DNA of 26,460 bases, taken from assembly GCA_022925895.1 (NCBI GenBank), contig JAKSYS010000771.1, positions 1 to 26,460 on the forward strand, given 5' to 3'. The notes under the pieces were generated by a model. That model saw nothing but the letters and a program-made list of their open reading frames with translations. It did no database searches and was not told where the DNA came from. A program made the translations under genes and the position numbers. Positions within the stretch are counted from its first letter, which is position 1. The number at the start of each line of letters is the position of its first letter. This document shows positions 1-9,900 of the stretch, piece by piece. Origin of the DNA: Fragilaria crotonensis (lineage: Eukaryota; Bacillariophyta; Fragilariophyceae; Fragilariales; Fragilariaceae).

Positions 1-120
1 ATTTCCTCTTTCTTTCAGACTGCGCACTGGTGAGCACCTGTTTATGTTGTTTCGAATTCTGTCCGCGCCACTTTCTCACTGGATCCTCGGTTTTCCTTAC
101 ACAGCTTGTGAACGCTGCCA

Positions 121-1230
121 ATGAAGTCATCAATCATCACTATACTACTGCTTGTAGTCAGGCAAGCCGCAGCGTCACAACGGGGAAGCATCGGCAATTC
201 CGTTGCGCTTCGATCGGTTCCATCAACTCGTCGTGGTCCAGGCTATGTTTCCACCTCTCGAAGATCCGTATCTTTGACTGACAACGATATTCACCAAGTT
301 CAAAACTGCGCTGTAAGTGATTGGAACGAGCGCTACCTGGTACAATACTCATTTATTGGTGTCTCTCATTTACATTCGTTGCCATCAACTGCGATCTTTC
401 GTCCAAAATCTTAGGTTGGCGGAGTCGCCCTATCCACTTTGGCCCGCGGCGCCTTTCTCCGCGTCGCCTCCGATTTGTCTGGCGGGACGCCACTCGAATC
501 GATCAAATGTCGCGTCACTGCCACTCAGCTTGGTCCAATTGACGCCTTCAAGGCGATTGTTGCCGAAGGCGGGTATGGTAATTTGTGGGCTGGTTCCTTC
601 TCCCGGACGATTGAGGGCTCCTTATTGGGTGCGCTGTTTCTGGTGGGAGCGACGGCGGCCAAGAAACAAACGTTGGCCATGGGCGGTTCGCCTACTTTGG
701 CGGCACTCACGGGAGGACTCGCTGGCGGACTCGCGCAAGCCATTGTGATGACGCCGGCCGGGATGGTATTCACGTCTCTCAACTTGAATCGAGGGAAAAA
801 GGGATATGAGAACGACAATGCGATTACGGTAACGAAACGTATTTTTAAGGAAAAGGGACTCTCGGGCATGTTTTATGGTGGGGGTCCCATGTGCGTTCGA
901 CAGGCAACCAACTGGATGAGCCGTTCATATTTTACAGAAGTGGCTCGGACGACGTTCAAAATGTCGAAATATGGATTAATTGGAGAAATTGGATCCGGGG
1001 TGATTGGAGGATTGGGCAGTTGCTGGAACACACCCGTAGAAACTATTCGTGTCTTTATGCAGGCCGATGTTAGTGCAGGACGACAGCCAAAGACTAGTTT
1101 GGAGTATTGGCGAGATATTAAAAAGGAGCAGGGATATGCCGGTCTCTTTCGGGGAGTGACGCCTCGCGGCGTCCAAGCGATCTGGCAGACGGTCTTCATG
1201 GTGGTGGTTCCAAATGTTCTCGGACTCTAA
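121..1230 (+). CDS. Mitochondrial carrier family protein, two exons (Yhm2-like candidate)
   Basis: Two exons, 121-312 and 415-1230, joined in phase 0 across a 102-base GTAAGT...TTAG intron, give about 335 residues, close to the usual carrier length. Three carrier repeats are visible. Repeat 1 has the signature TPLESIK (P90, E92, K95). Repeat 3 has CWNTPVETIR (P271, E273, R276). Repeat 2 has TPAGMVF (P178) and lacks the acidic and basic residues of the P-x-[DE]-x-x-[KR] signature. Family members exchange metabolites across the inner mitochondrial membrane. The W-N before the third proline reminds me of the fungal Yhm2 citrate/oxoglutarate carrier, from memory and unverified. The ATG at 121 opens a hydrophobic stretch (IITILLLVV) followed by AAAS, which resembles a signal peptide and is unusual for this family. 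A plastid or endomembrane location, or a start elsewhere, is possible. I see no diatom ASAFAP-type plastid motif. The family is secure; the substrate and location are not. Confidence 0.83.
313..414 (+). other. Spliceosomal intron of the carrier gene
   Basis: GTAAGT donor at 313 and TTAG acceptor ending at 414. The intron is 102 bases and phase 0. Removing it joins the N-terminal reading frame (frame of 121) to the carrier body (frame of 415). Reading through gives a stop within 35 codons. Confidence 0.8.
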
Positions 1231-1478
1231 GGCTTTTAGAGTGCTCGCCGTTGCAAAGGTGCTGGATTACTATTCGTCTAGAGAGTGTGTACTAAAGACG
1301 ATAGAGTAGGGCTGGAATCAGACAATATTCGGTCGCCTTCATTGCTTTCGTTGGTCCCTTCCTATACAGTGTAGGAGTAGTTAAGTAACATAATTTTATA
1401 TAGGAATAGAGGTATAGTCCACCTTAGTTCATTTGGATCCGATTAACATGCAACGAACGTTTGTTCATAGTCTACTCT

Positions 1479-1488
1479 CTACCGGTAG
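1479..1488. repeat. 10-bp palindrome CTACCGGTAG, copy 1 of 3
   Basis: Perfect self-complementary decamer. Identical copies lie at 19117-19126 and 25118-25127, all in spacers. Confidence 0.7.
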
Positions 1489-1602
1489 TAGCTAGAGAGT
1501 CTCCATTGCTCCATTGTACGAGTAGTGAAGTTACAGCATATAAAAACTGGGAAACCAATGCAAGTGAAATCTGAGGGGATCCGACATCAGAATGAAAGGA
1601 AA

Positions 1603-1726
1603 TGACGTCAAGCCGTACCAATCAGCCAATCAGCATGCTCTCCCTGTGTTACTGCCTTACTGGAGTACTGTATCACCGTAGGTGTTACGTGAAAGGCTCA
1701 GTACTGTGACGTCATCGTTGACGTCA
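1603..1726. promoter_or_regulatory. Cluster of three TGACGTCA (CRE-type) sites and one TTACGT
   Basis: Perfect TGACGTCA palindromes lie at 1603-1610, 1707-1714 and 1719-1726, with TTACGT at 1685-1690. TGACGT/ACGTCA half-sites and TTACGT are known CO2/cAMP-responsive elements bound by bZIP factors in diatom carbonic anhydrase promoters. The cluster lies roughly 360-480 bases upstream of the elongation factor 2 start codon and downstream of the carrier gene, so elongation factor 2 is the more natural target. Function is inferred from the motifs only. Confidence 0.45.
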
Positions 1727-2086
1727 TTTCCTTGCATTCTCTCTAATCCTGTACTGGTACTGAGGTGCTCAGTACTAGTACTACAGTCTACAGTCTGATT
1801 TAATCGGATCCAGTGACCTGTCTAAAACCTTGATGTGTGGACCGGCACCGGCACCTTCGGAAAACCACGCCTCGCATCATCACCGGTGTTCTTTCGCACG
1901 CGCATGCCGCACGATTTGTTTCTGTGGCTTCCGAGCAGCCATCGTCGGCCAGTGACCTACTCCGAGTATTCGCGTACACCTGGTACTAGTATGCTGTATT
2001 ACAATGCCACTTGATTTGATCACCACACACTTTCGCCCTTGCGCTTGATTTTCCGTTTTGGATTTACCCCAAACGAATCTGTCAAG

Positions 2087-5000
2087 ATGGTACGATTTCG
2101 TTGTCGAATCTCTGTCCCCTTGCGTTATTGTTGTCCATGTGTATGCTGTTGGGGATGTGAAGCATGTCGTTGCTCTTCAGCTCCAAAGCAGTTGAGGAAT
2201 GGAGCCTTGATTGGTCGGTGTCTGCTATTCCGGTTACTGCCAAAGGGCACGTAGATTCTACTGGTGTCAGTACGAGCGGAATCTTCTGCAGCACGACTCT
2301 TGACTGCTGATGACTGGGTTTATGAGTGAAGGAGTTCGGCTGTCTATAGCTTCTCTGGACTCTAGACATTTGATACCTGGCATGGACTTGTCGTTAGAGA
2401 GATTTCATGCGTTCATAAGAGCCTTCGAATGATGCAGGTGACTTGAACCAAAACCCGAACTTTTTCTATCGATGGATCGATCGTTTCCGAGTGGTTCTTT
2501 TCTGCGTTTATGCGGCCCTATCGTCCTCGTACCTCTTATTAATCAGTATACTAACTCGCATCTCTTGTCATGATCAACAGGTTAACTTTACCGTTGAACA
2601 AATGAGATCCATCATGGATCTCAAGCACAACATCCGTTCGATGTCTGTGATTGCACACGTCGATCACGGAAAGACCACCCTTACAGACTCCCTCGTCCAA
2701 AAGGCTGGTATTATCTCTGCCAAGGCTGCTGGTGGAGCGCGTTACACCGATACTCGTGCCGATGAGGCCGAGCGTGGTATTACCATCAAGTCCACCGGAA
2801 TTTCCATGTTTTTCGAGTACGATAAGAAGGCCGGCGAGGTCGGATCCACCTCATCATCCAAGCTTACCGAAGAGGAAGAGGCTTCCCAGGCCGCCACCTT
2901 GAAGCAGATGCAGGAAGAAAACGCGACCGTGCATATTACCGCTAACTCTTACCTTATCAACCTGATTGATTCCCCAGGTCACGTTGATTTCTCCTCAGAG
3001 GTCACTGCTGCCCTTCGTGTCACTGATGGTGCGCTTGTCGTCGTCGATACCATCGATGGAGTCTGCGTCCAAACCGAGACTGTGCTCCGTCAGGCCATTT
3101 CAGAGCGTGTCATGCCATGTCTCATGGTTAACAAGGTCGATCGCGCACTTCTTGAGTTGCAGCTTCCTGCTGAAGAGCTTTACCAGGCCTTTTGCCGTGC
3201 CATTAGTCCGTCAACGTTATTGTTGCCACCTACAACGACGAGGCTCTTGGTGATGTTCAGGTTGACCCCTCCAAGGGAACCGTTGCCTTCGGATCAGGTC
3301 TCCACCAATGGGCTTTCACCCTTAAGCGTTTCGCAAGAACTTACGGAGCCAAGTTCGGTGTCCCAGAGGAGAAGATGGTGCAGAAGCTTTGGGGTGACTG
3401 GTATTTCGATAGTGCACGCAAGGTCTGGACCACTTCCGACAAAGGAGGCACCCTCGAGCGTGCTTTCTGTCAATTTATTGCTACTCCTATCACCACCCTC
3501 TTCGAGGCTATCATGGCCGAGAAGCATGGAAAGGTTAACAAGATGCTTAAGGCCATCGGTGTCGAGCTTAAGGGAGAGGAGAAGGAGCTTGTTGGAAAGC
3601 AATTGCTCAAGCGTGTCATGCAAAAGTGGCTTCCTGCTGGAGATACCATTCTGGAGATGATCGTGCTCCACCTTCCTTCCCCAGCGAAGGCTCAAAGATA
3701 CCGTGTCGACACCCTTTACGACGGTCCTTTGGACGACAAGACCGCCATTGCCATCCGCGAATGCGACACCCTCCCCAGGTGCCCCACTTTGCATGTACAT
3801 CTCTAAGATGGTCCCTACCTCCGATAAGGGACGTTTCTACGCCTTCGGACGTGTTTTCTCCGGAACTATTGGAACCGGCCAGAAGGTCCGTATCATGGGA
3901 CCTAACTACGTCCCTGGTAAGAAGACTGAGCTCTGGATCAAGAACATCCAACGTACTGTTATCATGATGGGACGTTACACCGAACAGGTCGCTGATATCC
4001 CTGCCGGTAACACTTGCGCACTTGTCGGTGTTGACCAGTACCTTCTCAAGTCCGGAACCATTGCTACCGAGGAGGATGCATGCACCATTAAGACCATGAA
4101 GTTCTCCGTCTCCCCTGTCGTTCGTTGTGCCGTTGAGCCAAAGAACTCCGCCGATCTCCCAAAGCTTGTCGAGGGTATGAAGCGTCTTGCCAAGTCTGAT
4201 CCGATGGTTTTGTGCTACACCGAAGAGTCCGGTGAGCACATTATTGCAGCATCTGGAGAGCTTCACTTGGAGATTTGCCTTCAAGATCTTCAGAACGATT
4301 TCATGGGAACTGAAGTCAAGGTCTCAGAACCTGTCGTTGCTTTCCGTGAGACCATGAACGGTAACTCCGATCAGATTTGCCTCTCCAAGTCTGCCAACAA
4401 GCACAATCGTCTTTTCGTTACTGGAGCGCCATTGGGTGCCGAGCTCTGCAAAGCTATTGATGATGGTGAGGTTGTTGCCGGAACTGAAGCAAAGATTTTG
4501 GGACGTTACCTTGCTGACAACTACGAATGGGATGTCACTGAAGCCCGTAAGATTTGGGCATTCGGTCCTGAGGGAACTGGCCCCAACATGTTCGTTGATA
4601 CCACCAAGGGAGTGAACTACCTGGCTGAGATCAGAGAGTCTGTTGTCGGAGGTTTCGCTTGGGCCACCCAAAACGGTCCTATGTGCGATGAAACCATGCG
4701 TGGCTGCCGTTTCAACTTGATGGATGTCGTCCTTCACGCTGATGCTATCCATCGTGGTATGGGTCAAATCATGCCTACCGCTCGTCGTGTCTGCTTTTCT
4801 TCGATGTTGTGTGGACAGCCAGGTCTCTTGGAGCCTATCTACCTCTGCAGTATCTCTGTGCCACAGGATGCCATGGGTAACGTTTACGGTGTGCTTACCC
4901 GCCGTCGTGGTCACGTGTTTAGCGAGGAGCCAAGACCTGGTACTCCTCAGATGACCCTCCTTGCTTACCTTCCAGTCATGGAATCGTTCGGTTTCACGGC

Positions 5001-5184
5001 CGACTTGCGTTCCAACACTGGAGGAAAGGCCTTCCCACAGTGCTCGTTCGATCACTGGGCCCCCATGTCTGGAGACCCATACACTGAAGGAAACAAGGCC
5101 AACGAGGTCATTACCGCTGTCAGAAAGCGCAAGGGTCTCAAGGATGGTATTCCACCACTCTCTCAATACCTCGACAAGCTCTAA
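2087..5184 (+). CDS. EEF2: Translation elongation factor 2 (two compensating 1-base frameshifts in this sequence)
   Basis: GTP-dependent ribosomal translocase of cytosolic protein synthesis. Exon 1 is only the ATG at 2087-2089 and exon 2 begins at 2581, giving the family N-terminus [10 protein letters not shown]. About 868 residues, as expected for eukaryotic EF-2. GTPase motifs: AHVDHGKT (26-33), DSPGH (131-135), NKVD (185-188). The regulatory-threonine context RYTDTR is present. Domain IV carries the diphthamide histidine near residue 725 in DAIHRGMGQ. The protein cannot be read in one frame. A base is missing at about 3204/3205 (frame passes from that of 2581 to that of 3375), and an extra C lies at about 3768-3771 in ACCCTCCCC, after which the original frame resumes. 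The out-of-frame stretch of about 565 bases is well-conserved EF-2 sequence, so the indels are recent or are sequencing errors. Codon use is strongly biased, as in highly expressed genes. Identity is certain. Confidence 0.97.
2090..2580 (+). other. Intron directly after the elongation factor 2 start codon
   Basis: The donor GTACGA follows the ATG immediately and the acceptor is ...CAACAG at 2580. A perfect TACTAAC branch point lies at 2549-2555, 25 bases before the acceptor. At 491 bases it is several times longer than the other two clear introns in the window. Splicing is required to give the conserved MVNFTVEQ start. Confidence 0.88.
3204..3205 (+). other. Frameshift: one base missing in elongation factor 2
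   Basis: After GCC ATT (ending 3204) the frame reads AGT CCG TCA. Supplying one G gives GAG TCC GTC AAC GTT ATT, which restores the conserved EF-2 sequence [17 protein letters not shown] in the frame that follows. Confidence 0.88.
3768..3774 (+). other. Frameshift: one extra base in elongation factor 2
   Basis: In GACACCCTCCCCAGG, removing one C returns the frame to TCC CCA GGT GCC CCA, encoding [15 protein letters not shown]. Without the correction the frame ends at a TAA at about 3804-3806. The C-rich run is a typical place for base-call or polymerase slips. Confidence 0.85.
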
Positions 5185-5655
5185 TTTTTTCCGGGAGAAG
5201 GAAAGAAGTGGTATCTAGTCCAGAAGAGTTTCAATTACTACTAGAACATGCATGTTACGATGATGCCTACTGTTGTTGAAGGACAACGCGCTTGAGAACA
5301 TGTCAATTGACACTCTAGCTCGAAATCGTAGGCGTGCGAGTAAAGTACAGCATACACTGGAGTGTGTTCCACGTACATTGTAGCTGTACCACGATTCAAT
5401 CTACCCGTAGTGGAGTACCTGGTACTCGAGTACTTGAGACTTCAGAGTACGAGTACAACTTGTTTTCACGTGTACGATACCAGTAGTCGTGCTGGATGGA
5501 GGACAGGCGAATGATGACGTCTGATGTCTGATATCCGTTTCCTGGGAAGGATCACGCCCTCTTCTCACCCATCAATCGTTGCTTCCAGTTTTTTCCTCTA
5601 TTTGACACTACAACATTTGCTGAGCAAGCAATGAAGAACAGAGCATGCAGTCTGC
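5185..5655. other. Spacer between elongation factor 2 and the methyltransferase-like gene
   Basis: About 470 bases of GTAC-rich short palindromes (dense at 5410-5480), a TGACGT half-site at 5515-5520, and a segment GGAAGGATCACG...TTGCTTCCAGTTT that recurs near 13822. No gene seen. It should contain the promoter of the downstream plus-strand gene. Confidence 0.6.
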
Positions 5656-6837
5656 ATGATGTTCTCAACACTCGGCAGCATATTTCTATTGCAGGTAGTA
5701 ATCGACTGCCGCGCACTGTCGCCTGTCCAAACGTTGGGTCCTAATGGGGTCAAGCAACCTCCTCCAATCGAGGAGTTACGGCAGCTTACAACAACCATCT
5801 CTCGGAAAGAGCCCGGTTCCTTCCAACACCAAAAGACTTGGATCACCTGGTCAACTCTTGCCATTGAACACATTCGATACGATTTGAGTCAAAATCTTCC
5901 TCACGCAGTGAATCGCACGGCAACTCGGGTGTTGGAACATGAATTGGCCTTGGTGGGGGATACCGGGGTGGTGACACCGTTGCTGTTTGCAAATCCCGGA
6001 TCGCGATCAGGATATGCCCTAGACTTTTTTGGACGTGTTCGAAGACTCACCGATACGGTGCTCTTGTTCCGACAAGAGCAATCTAACAATGAGACAGCTG
6101 TCGTGAACGCTATTCAAAAAGCACTATTAGAGTTGTTGTCCAGCACTGAGGATAGGCGAGCTGGAGATGGTAGTCGTGAAAAGGTATGCCATGTGACTTC
6201 AATTGGGGGAGGTCCAGGTTATGACTATGTCGGGTTCTGCCTTGTGGCGAGTTTCCTCAATTGCAGCTCAGAGAGTAAGGGTTCCTCTATACGGGCCAAA
6301 GTATTCGACTATGAAGTTGGTTGGAGCGACATGGTTGATTGCATGGATCAGTCCGCCAACCGAATCTTGCGTCAACTCGATTTTGGAGGGCATTCTTGTA
6401 CTTTTGGTGGGGGCTGCGACATTACCAAGGGAATGGATAATCCGGTGAATCATTTGTTCCGCGACACTATCAAGGCCACCAACATCTTCGTCTGTCAGTA
6501 TTGTGTTGCCGAGAATGCTATTGGCTTGCGAGAATCTGCCTTCATTTTTTTTCGTGACCTCTTTGATAGGGCAAATGATGGAACGATCTTTGTCTTCACC
6601 GAAACTACACATCGATTGTGGCCTGACGTTGTTGATCAGCTCGCTAGCGGGTTTGAAGTTGCGTTTGTCAAGAATCGATCGTTCCAGCTACTCATCCGAA
6701 AGCGTAGAGGCACGGACATTAGCCCTGACGTGCGCCAGCGCTGTGCTTCAATGTTGCGAGATGTCGCGTCGCACTCTGTTAAGCGCGAAGCTGGCTACAT
6801 TCGCCAGACAAAGGAGGTGCTTCGGCGGACAAGTTAA
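5656..6837 (+). CDS. SAM-dependent methyltransferase-like protein with N-terminal signal-like segment
   Basis: Single-exon ORF of 393 residues from ATG 5656 (a second ATG follows at 5659). The hydrophobic start LGSIFLLQVV ending in DCRA-LSP resembles a signal peptide. The core looks like a class I Rossmann methyltransferase. The glycine-rich motif I SIGGGPG lies at residues 182-188 after a hydrophobic strand (VCHVT). An acidic strand end VFDYE at 216-220 could contact the SAM ribose. A further strand FVCQYCVAENA lies near 277-287, and a C-terminal strand pair (TIFVFTE, VAFVKNRSFQLLI) fits the fold. I cannot assign a substrate or subfamily. Its end faces the next gene, with only 65 bases between the two stop codons. 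The methyltransferase fold is likely; secretion or plastid targeting is only suggested by the N-terminus. Confidence 0.75.
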   Translation: MMFSTLGSIFLLQVVIDCRALSPVQTLGPNGVKQPPPIEELRQLTTTISRKEPGSFQHQKTWITWSTLAIEHIRYDLSQNLPHAVNRTATRVLEHELALVGDTGVVTPLLFANPGSRSGYALDFFGRVRRLTDTVLLFRQEQSNNETAVVNAIQKALLELLSSTEDRRAGDGSREKVCHVTSIGGGPGYDYVGFCLVASFLNCSSESKGSSIRAKVFDYEVGWSDMVDCMDQSANRILRQLDFGGHSCTFGGGCDITKGMDNPVNHLFRDTIKATNIFVCQYCVAENAIGLRESAFIFFRDLFDRANDGTIFVFTETTHRLWPDVVDQLASGFEVAFVKNRSFQLLIRKRRGTDISPDVRQRCASMLRDVASHSVKREAGYIRQTKEVLRRTS

Positions 6838-6902
6838 CTCCTGGCCATTAAGCTAGCGGATGGCGTTATTCTATTTTTATTTTTTACATTATGGCTTCAG
6901 GT
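6838..6902. terminator. Short convergent 3' junction
   Basis: Only 65 bases separate the stop codons of the plus-strand methyltransferase-like gene and the minus-strand HSA-SANT gene. The T-rich run at about 6869-6886 lies between them. The two transcripts probably overlap at their 3' ends, as both need polyadenylation signals here. Confidence 0.4.
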
Positions 6903-9900
6903 TCACTTTCCAGAGGTGGACTGGGTTTGTGGTGGGATGCCAACTTTGTGAGCTGCAGTCGGATTACTAGCTGGAGGGATGTATTGCTGCTGAACCGGTG
7001 CATGACGGGACTGCGTCGCCTGGTAGCTACCAGTGGGGGCGTGCTGAGAGTGAGGGGATCTTCCTGCAGGTGTAGGGGGCGTTGCAGCTTTCTTCTGCTT
7101 GTCTGCCAGGTCCAGAATCTGTAAGGGCCACATTTCTGTCCGACCACCCGTGGACAGCGCAGCAACGGCGGCCTGAAGCGATTGCTGGTGAGAAGGATGC
7201 GGCGAGGACAGAGTCGGCTTCTGTCCAGCAGCAATGCCCGGTATTGAGATCGGGGCTTCTTGCGTCATCAACGACGCCGCGCGTAAGGCACCGAAGGAAC
7301 GTCGCAGTTCCGCATCGTGCGCAGGGGGCTCTTCTGGGTCTTTATCGTCAGCTTCAGGAAATAAAAATGCGACCGGTCGAGCGTTCTTGGTGCTTAAAGC
7401 TGAAGGAATGACAACCGATTCGTCATCGTCTGCAGTGCTTTCCATTGCGAAACCTCCGTCATCATCTTGCATTTGTAGGCGAAGGACTTGATTACTATCA
7501 TTCCTCTTGTGAAAGATGGTGGGGTGTGGGTAGAAGGACGACGTGGAGATCCGAGTCTCCAGCATCTCACGGCCAATAGCTGGGTTGCTTTTTGCGAGCT
7601 GGCACCAACGCTGGCAGCACTCTTTCTCGGTTCTTGACAACCGCTTCTTTAAATCTCTCAAGCTTGCGGCAATCAAACGCCAATTCATTGTGAATCGACA
7701 GGCCAACAAACGCAATTTCTTGTCTTCCGACAGCGACCATGGCCGAGGTTGACGACAAGAATCAAAGTCAGGAATGTTCGCATCGAAAGGTAGATCATGA
7801 CTGATCCCCACTTTGGTGTTTGGAATTCCGGTGACAGGATCGACATCGGAAAGGCTTCCAACTTTGAAGGGTCCGAAGTCTGAAGTCGGTGGCCCCATCA
7901 GCTGCAACTTATCTGACGTATAACCTGGGCATCCTACAAGACTGGTCCATTGCGGGGGCGACGACGCATGGATGCGCGTTGGCCAAGTCTTGTTGAGGTG
8001 GTCGTGCTGTTGACTCGCGGACAACCCAGCAATTCTCTCAACAGAAAACGAGAGGCGGTCGCATATCCTGTCGCGAACGCGAAGTGCAGCGAAGCGAAAG
8101 TTCGATGATTCAAGCAAACCAGGTCCTCCGTAACCTTGCCTACCATACATGGCAAGGATTTTATGCCGGACAACGTCTTTCCCCTTTGCTGGGACGGCGT
8201 TAGGAGAAAGCGCTGGAGGCACTTGTGGAGCAGTTGCAAAAGGAGCAGCAGCTCCAACAGACAATCCGGTCGCATTCACGAATGAAGTGGGCGTAGCTGC
8301 CTTCTTCAACTTCTTCGTTGGGGCTGATCCGTTTGCCTTCAAATCAATGGAAACACCATTTATTCCTGGCACCCCCGCGTAGGTGGCATGAGGCAATGCA
8401 GTCGACGCAGTACTCCAGGGCGAAATTTGCGGATGACTGAATGCTTGTGAGGGAGAGTAATGCGGTCTCGAGTTCAGAGGCTGCTTTCTGGCGACAAACA
8501 GAATCATTGCATCCATTCCAGCCTCGCTTCGATCAGATTTCGCCGATTCGGCTTCTTCAAAATCACACGGAAATGGGCGCGATCCTGTTCTGTACTCTGC
8601 AAGCCCTCCAATCGACGTACAATACTCGGTGATTTCGACATTGTCGTTTGATGCTTCTTTGATATATTGCGATTGCAGCGGAGCTGCTCCTGCACCGAAG
8701 ATACCAAAATCCTCATCCAAATCTACCAATAAACTCTTCCAATCAGGCTCAGGCGCACAAGGAGGAACGGCCAGAACACCATTAGCAGCGACAGGCTCTT
8801 GCGAAGCAGTTGGCACGTGAAGAGACGTAAGACTTGTGGTGGTTGGCAGCGCCTGAGGCAAAGAAACCAACTCTGGCTTCGAAATCTGCGCTTGGGTGGC
8901 GATTGGGTCCATTTCGAGGCGTGGCCGCTTCGTCTCCACGACGCTTTCGCCTCCGAGTAGCGGGCGCTTTGAAAGATCACCTGTTGCTGCACCACAGGCA
9001 TCCGTCGATGCCGGATTCTTCTTCTCCATCCGTAGCTCGGACAGGGCTTTCGTGGCGTGCTTAGACACCTGTCGTTGGAAAGGGAAAATTGGGGGGAAGT
9101 AAACTAGAGGCTCCACTCCTTGCGACCCATCGTGCACATTAAAGGCTCCTCCAGAAACCGACGTGGAATAGATTCTAGAGAAAGCGTTGTACCTTGAGAC
9201 CATCCTAGACCGCGACAGCGATGTCCCATCGAAATTGGATGTGTTTTCAGAACGCTTTCTCTTCTGTCGTAGGTTGTCAGTTTCGTCAGCGCAATAGAAA
9301 AGGACTGAGGCGCTCACGTCTTGGGGAGTAGGGGCATTCTCCGCATGTTCAGTGCCAGCATGTCGATAAGAAACTCCTGCTTCCGAACTCACACATGCAG
9401 AGTTCGCGTAAAATGAAGATACTCCCTTAGTCGGTGATGACAGTGCTATTGGTCGTGCCTTCACAACACGTTCCATGTAGAATCGAGCAAAGGCCGAAAA
9501 CATGGTCGCTGTTGATACAAGCAGGGGAACAACAGGTGTGTCCCTAATAACTGCCCCATGAAGTGCCACTGTCTCAGTCCTCAGCCAATTTTCCTCTGCA
9601 ATGAGTTCCTTTGCGAACGTCAGAATCATTCCCTTTTGAGAAGAATCAGCAGCGGTCAGACCTTTCTCGAATGGTAGGAGTTTCAATTCTTTGCCCGATT
9701 CAAGATTTGCAGGCAGCGGTTCCATCGTCCCGAGAAATGAAGCAAGATCTACGTCTTTGAAGCTCACGAGATTAAGTCCAGGGAAGGCGAAAACGTAATC
9801 AGGGTCAAAGTGCGCAAAGCTTTCGTCCTTCCTTTCAATTGACTCTTCAAGTTCGAGCAGACCAGCATTATTCGCTGCCCACTTCTCTTCGTATAGACCT

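Larger units (their letters stand above)
1435..1811. repeat. Nested imperfect inverted repeats
   Basis: The outer arms GGATCCGATTAA (1435-1446) and its exact complement (1800-1811) enclose inner arms at 1589-1611 and 1718-1740, which pair over 23 bases with one mismatch. Two of the three CRE sites lie in the inner arms. This could be a remnant of a small foldback or MITE-type element, or a regulatory hairpin. No flanking target duplication was found. Confidence 0.5.
1231..2086. other. Spacer between carrier and elongation factor 2 genes
   Basis: About 0.86 kb with no convincing gene. It holds the 3' flank of the carrier gene, nested inverted repeats between 1435 and 1811, three TGACGTCA elements, many GTAC-containing short palindromes, and a short ACCGGC repeat near 1838-1855. 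The last few hundred bases must contain the elongation factor 2 promoter. I could not pick out a TATA box with confidence. Confidence 0.7.

Noticed and set aside
1..120. Pyrimidine-rich stretch ending TTTCAG at about 19 as the acceptor of a 5' UTR intron
   Set aside because: It resembles an acceptor, but the donor would lie outside the window and nothing else supports it.
3204..3774. Programmed ribosomal frameshifting in elongation factor 2
   Set aside because: No slippery heptamer or downstream structure was seen. Two opposite shifts would be needed in a gene that has none elsewhere. Sequence error or a decayed allele is simpler.
3616..5166. Long minus-strand ORFs (222 and 280 residues) opposite elongation factor 2
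   Set aside because: These are mirror frames caused by strong codon bias in the highly expressed plus-strand gene.
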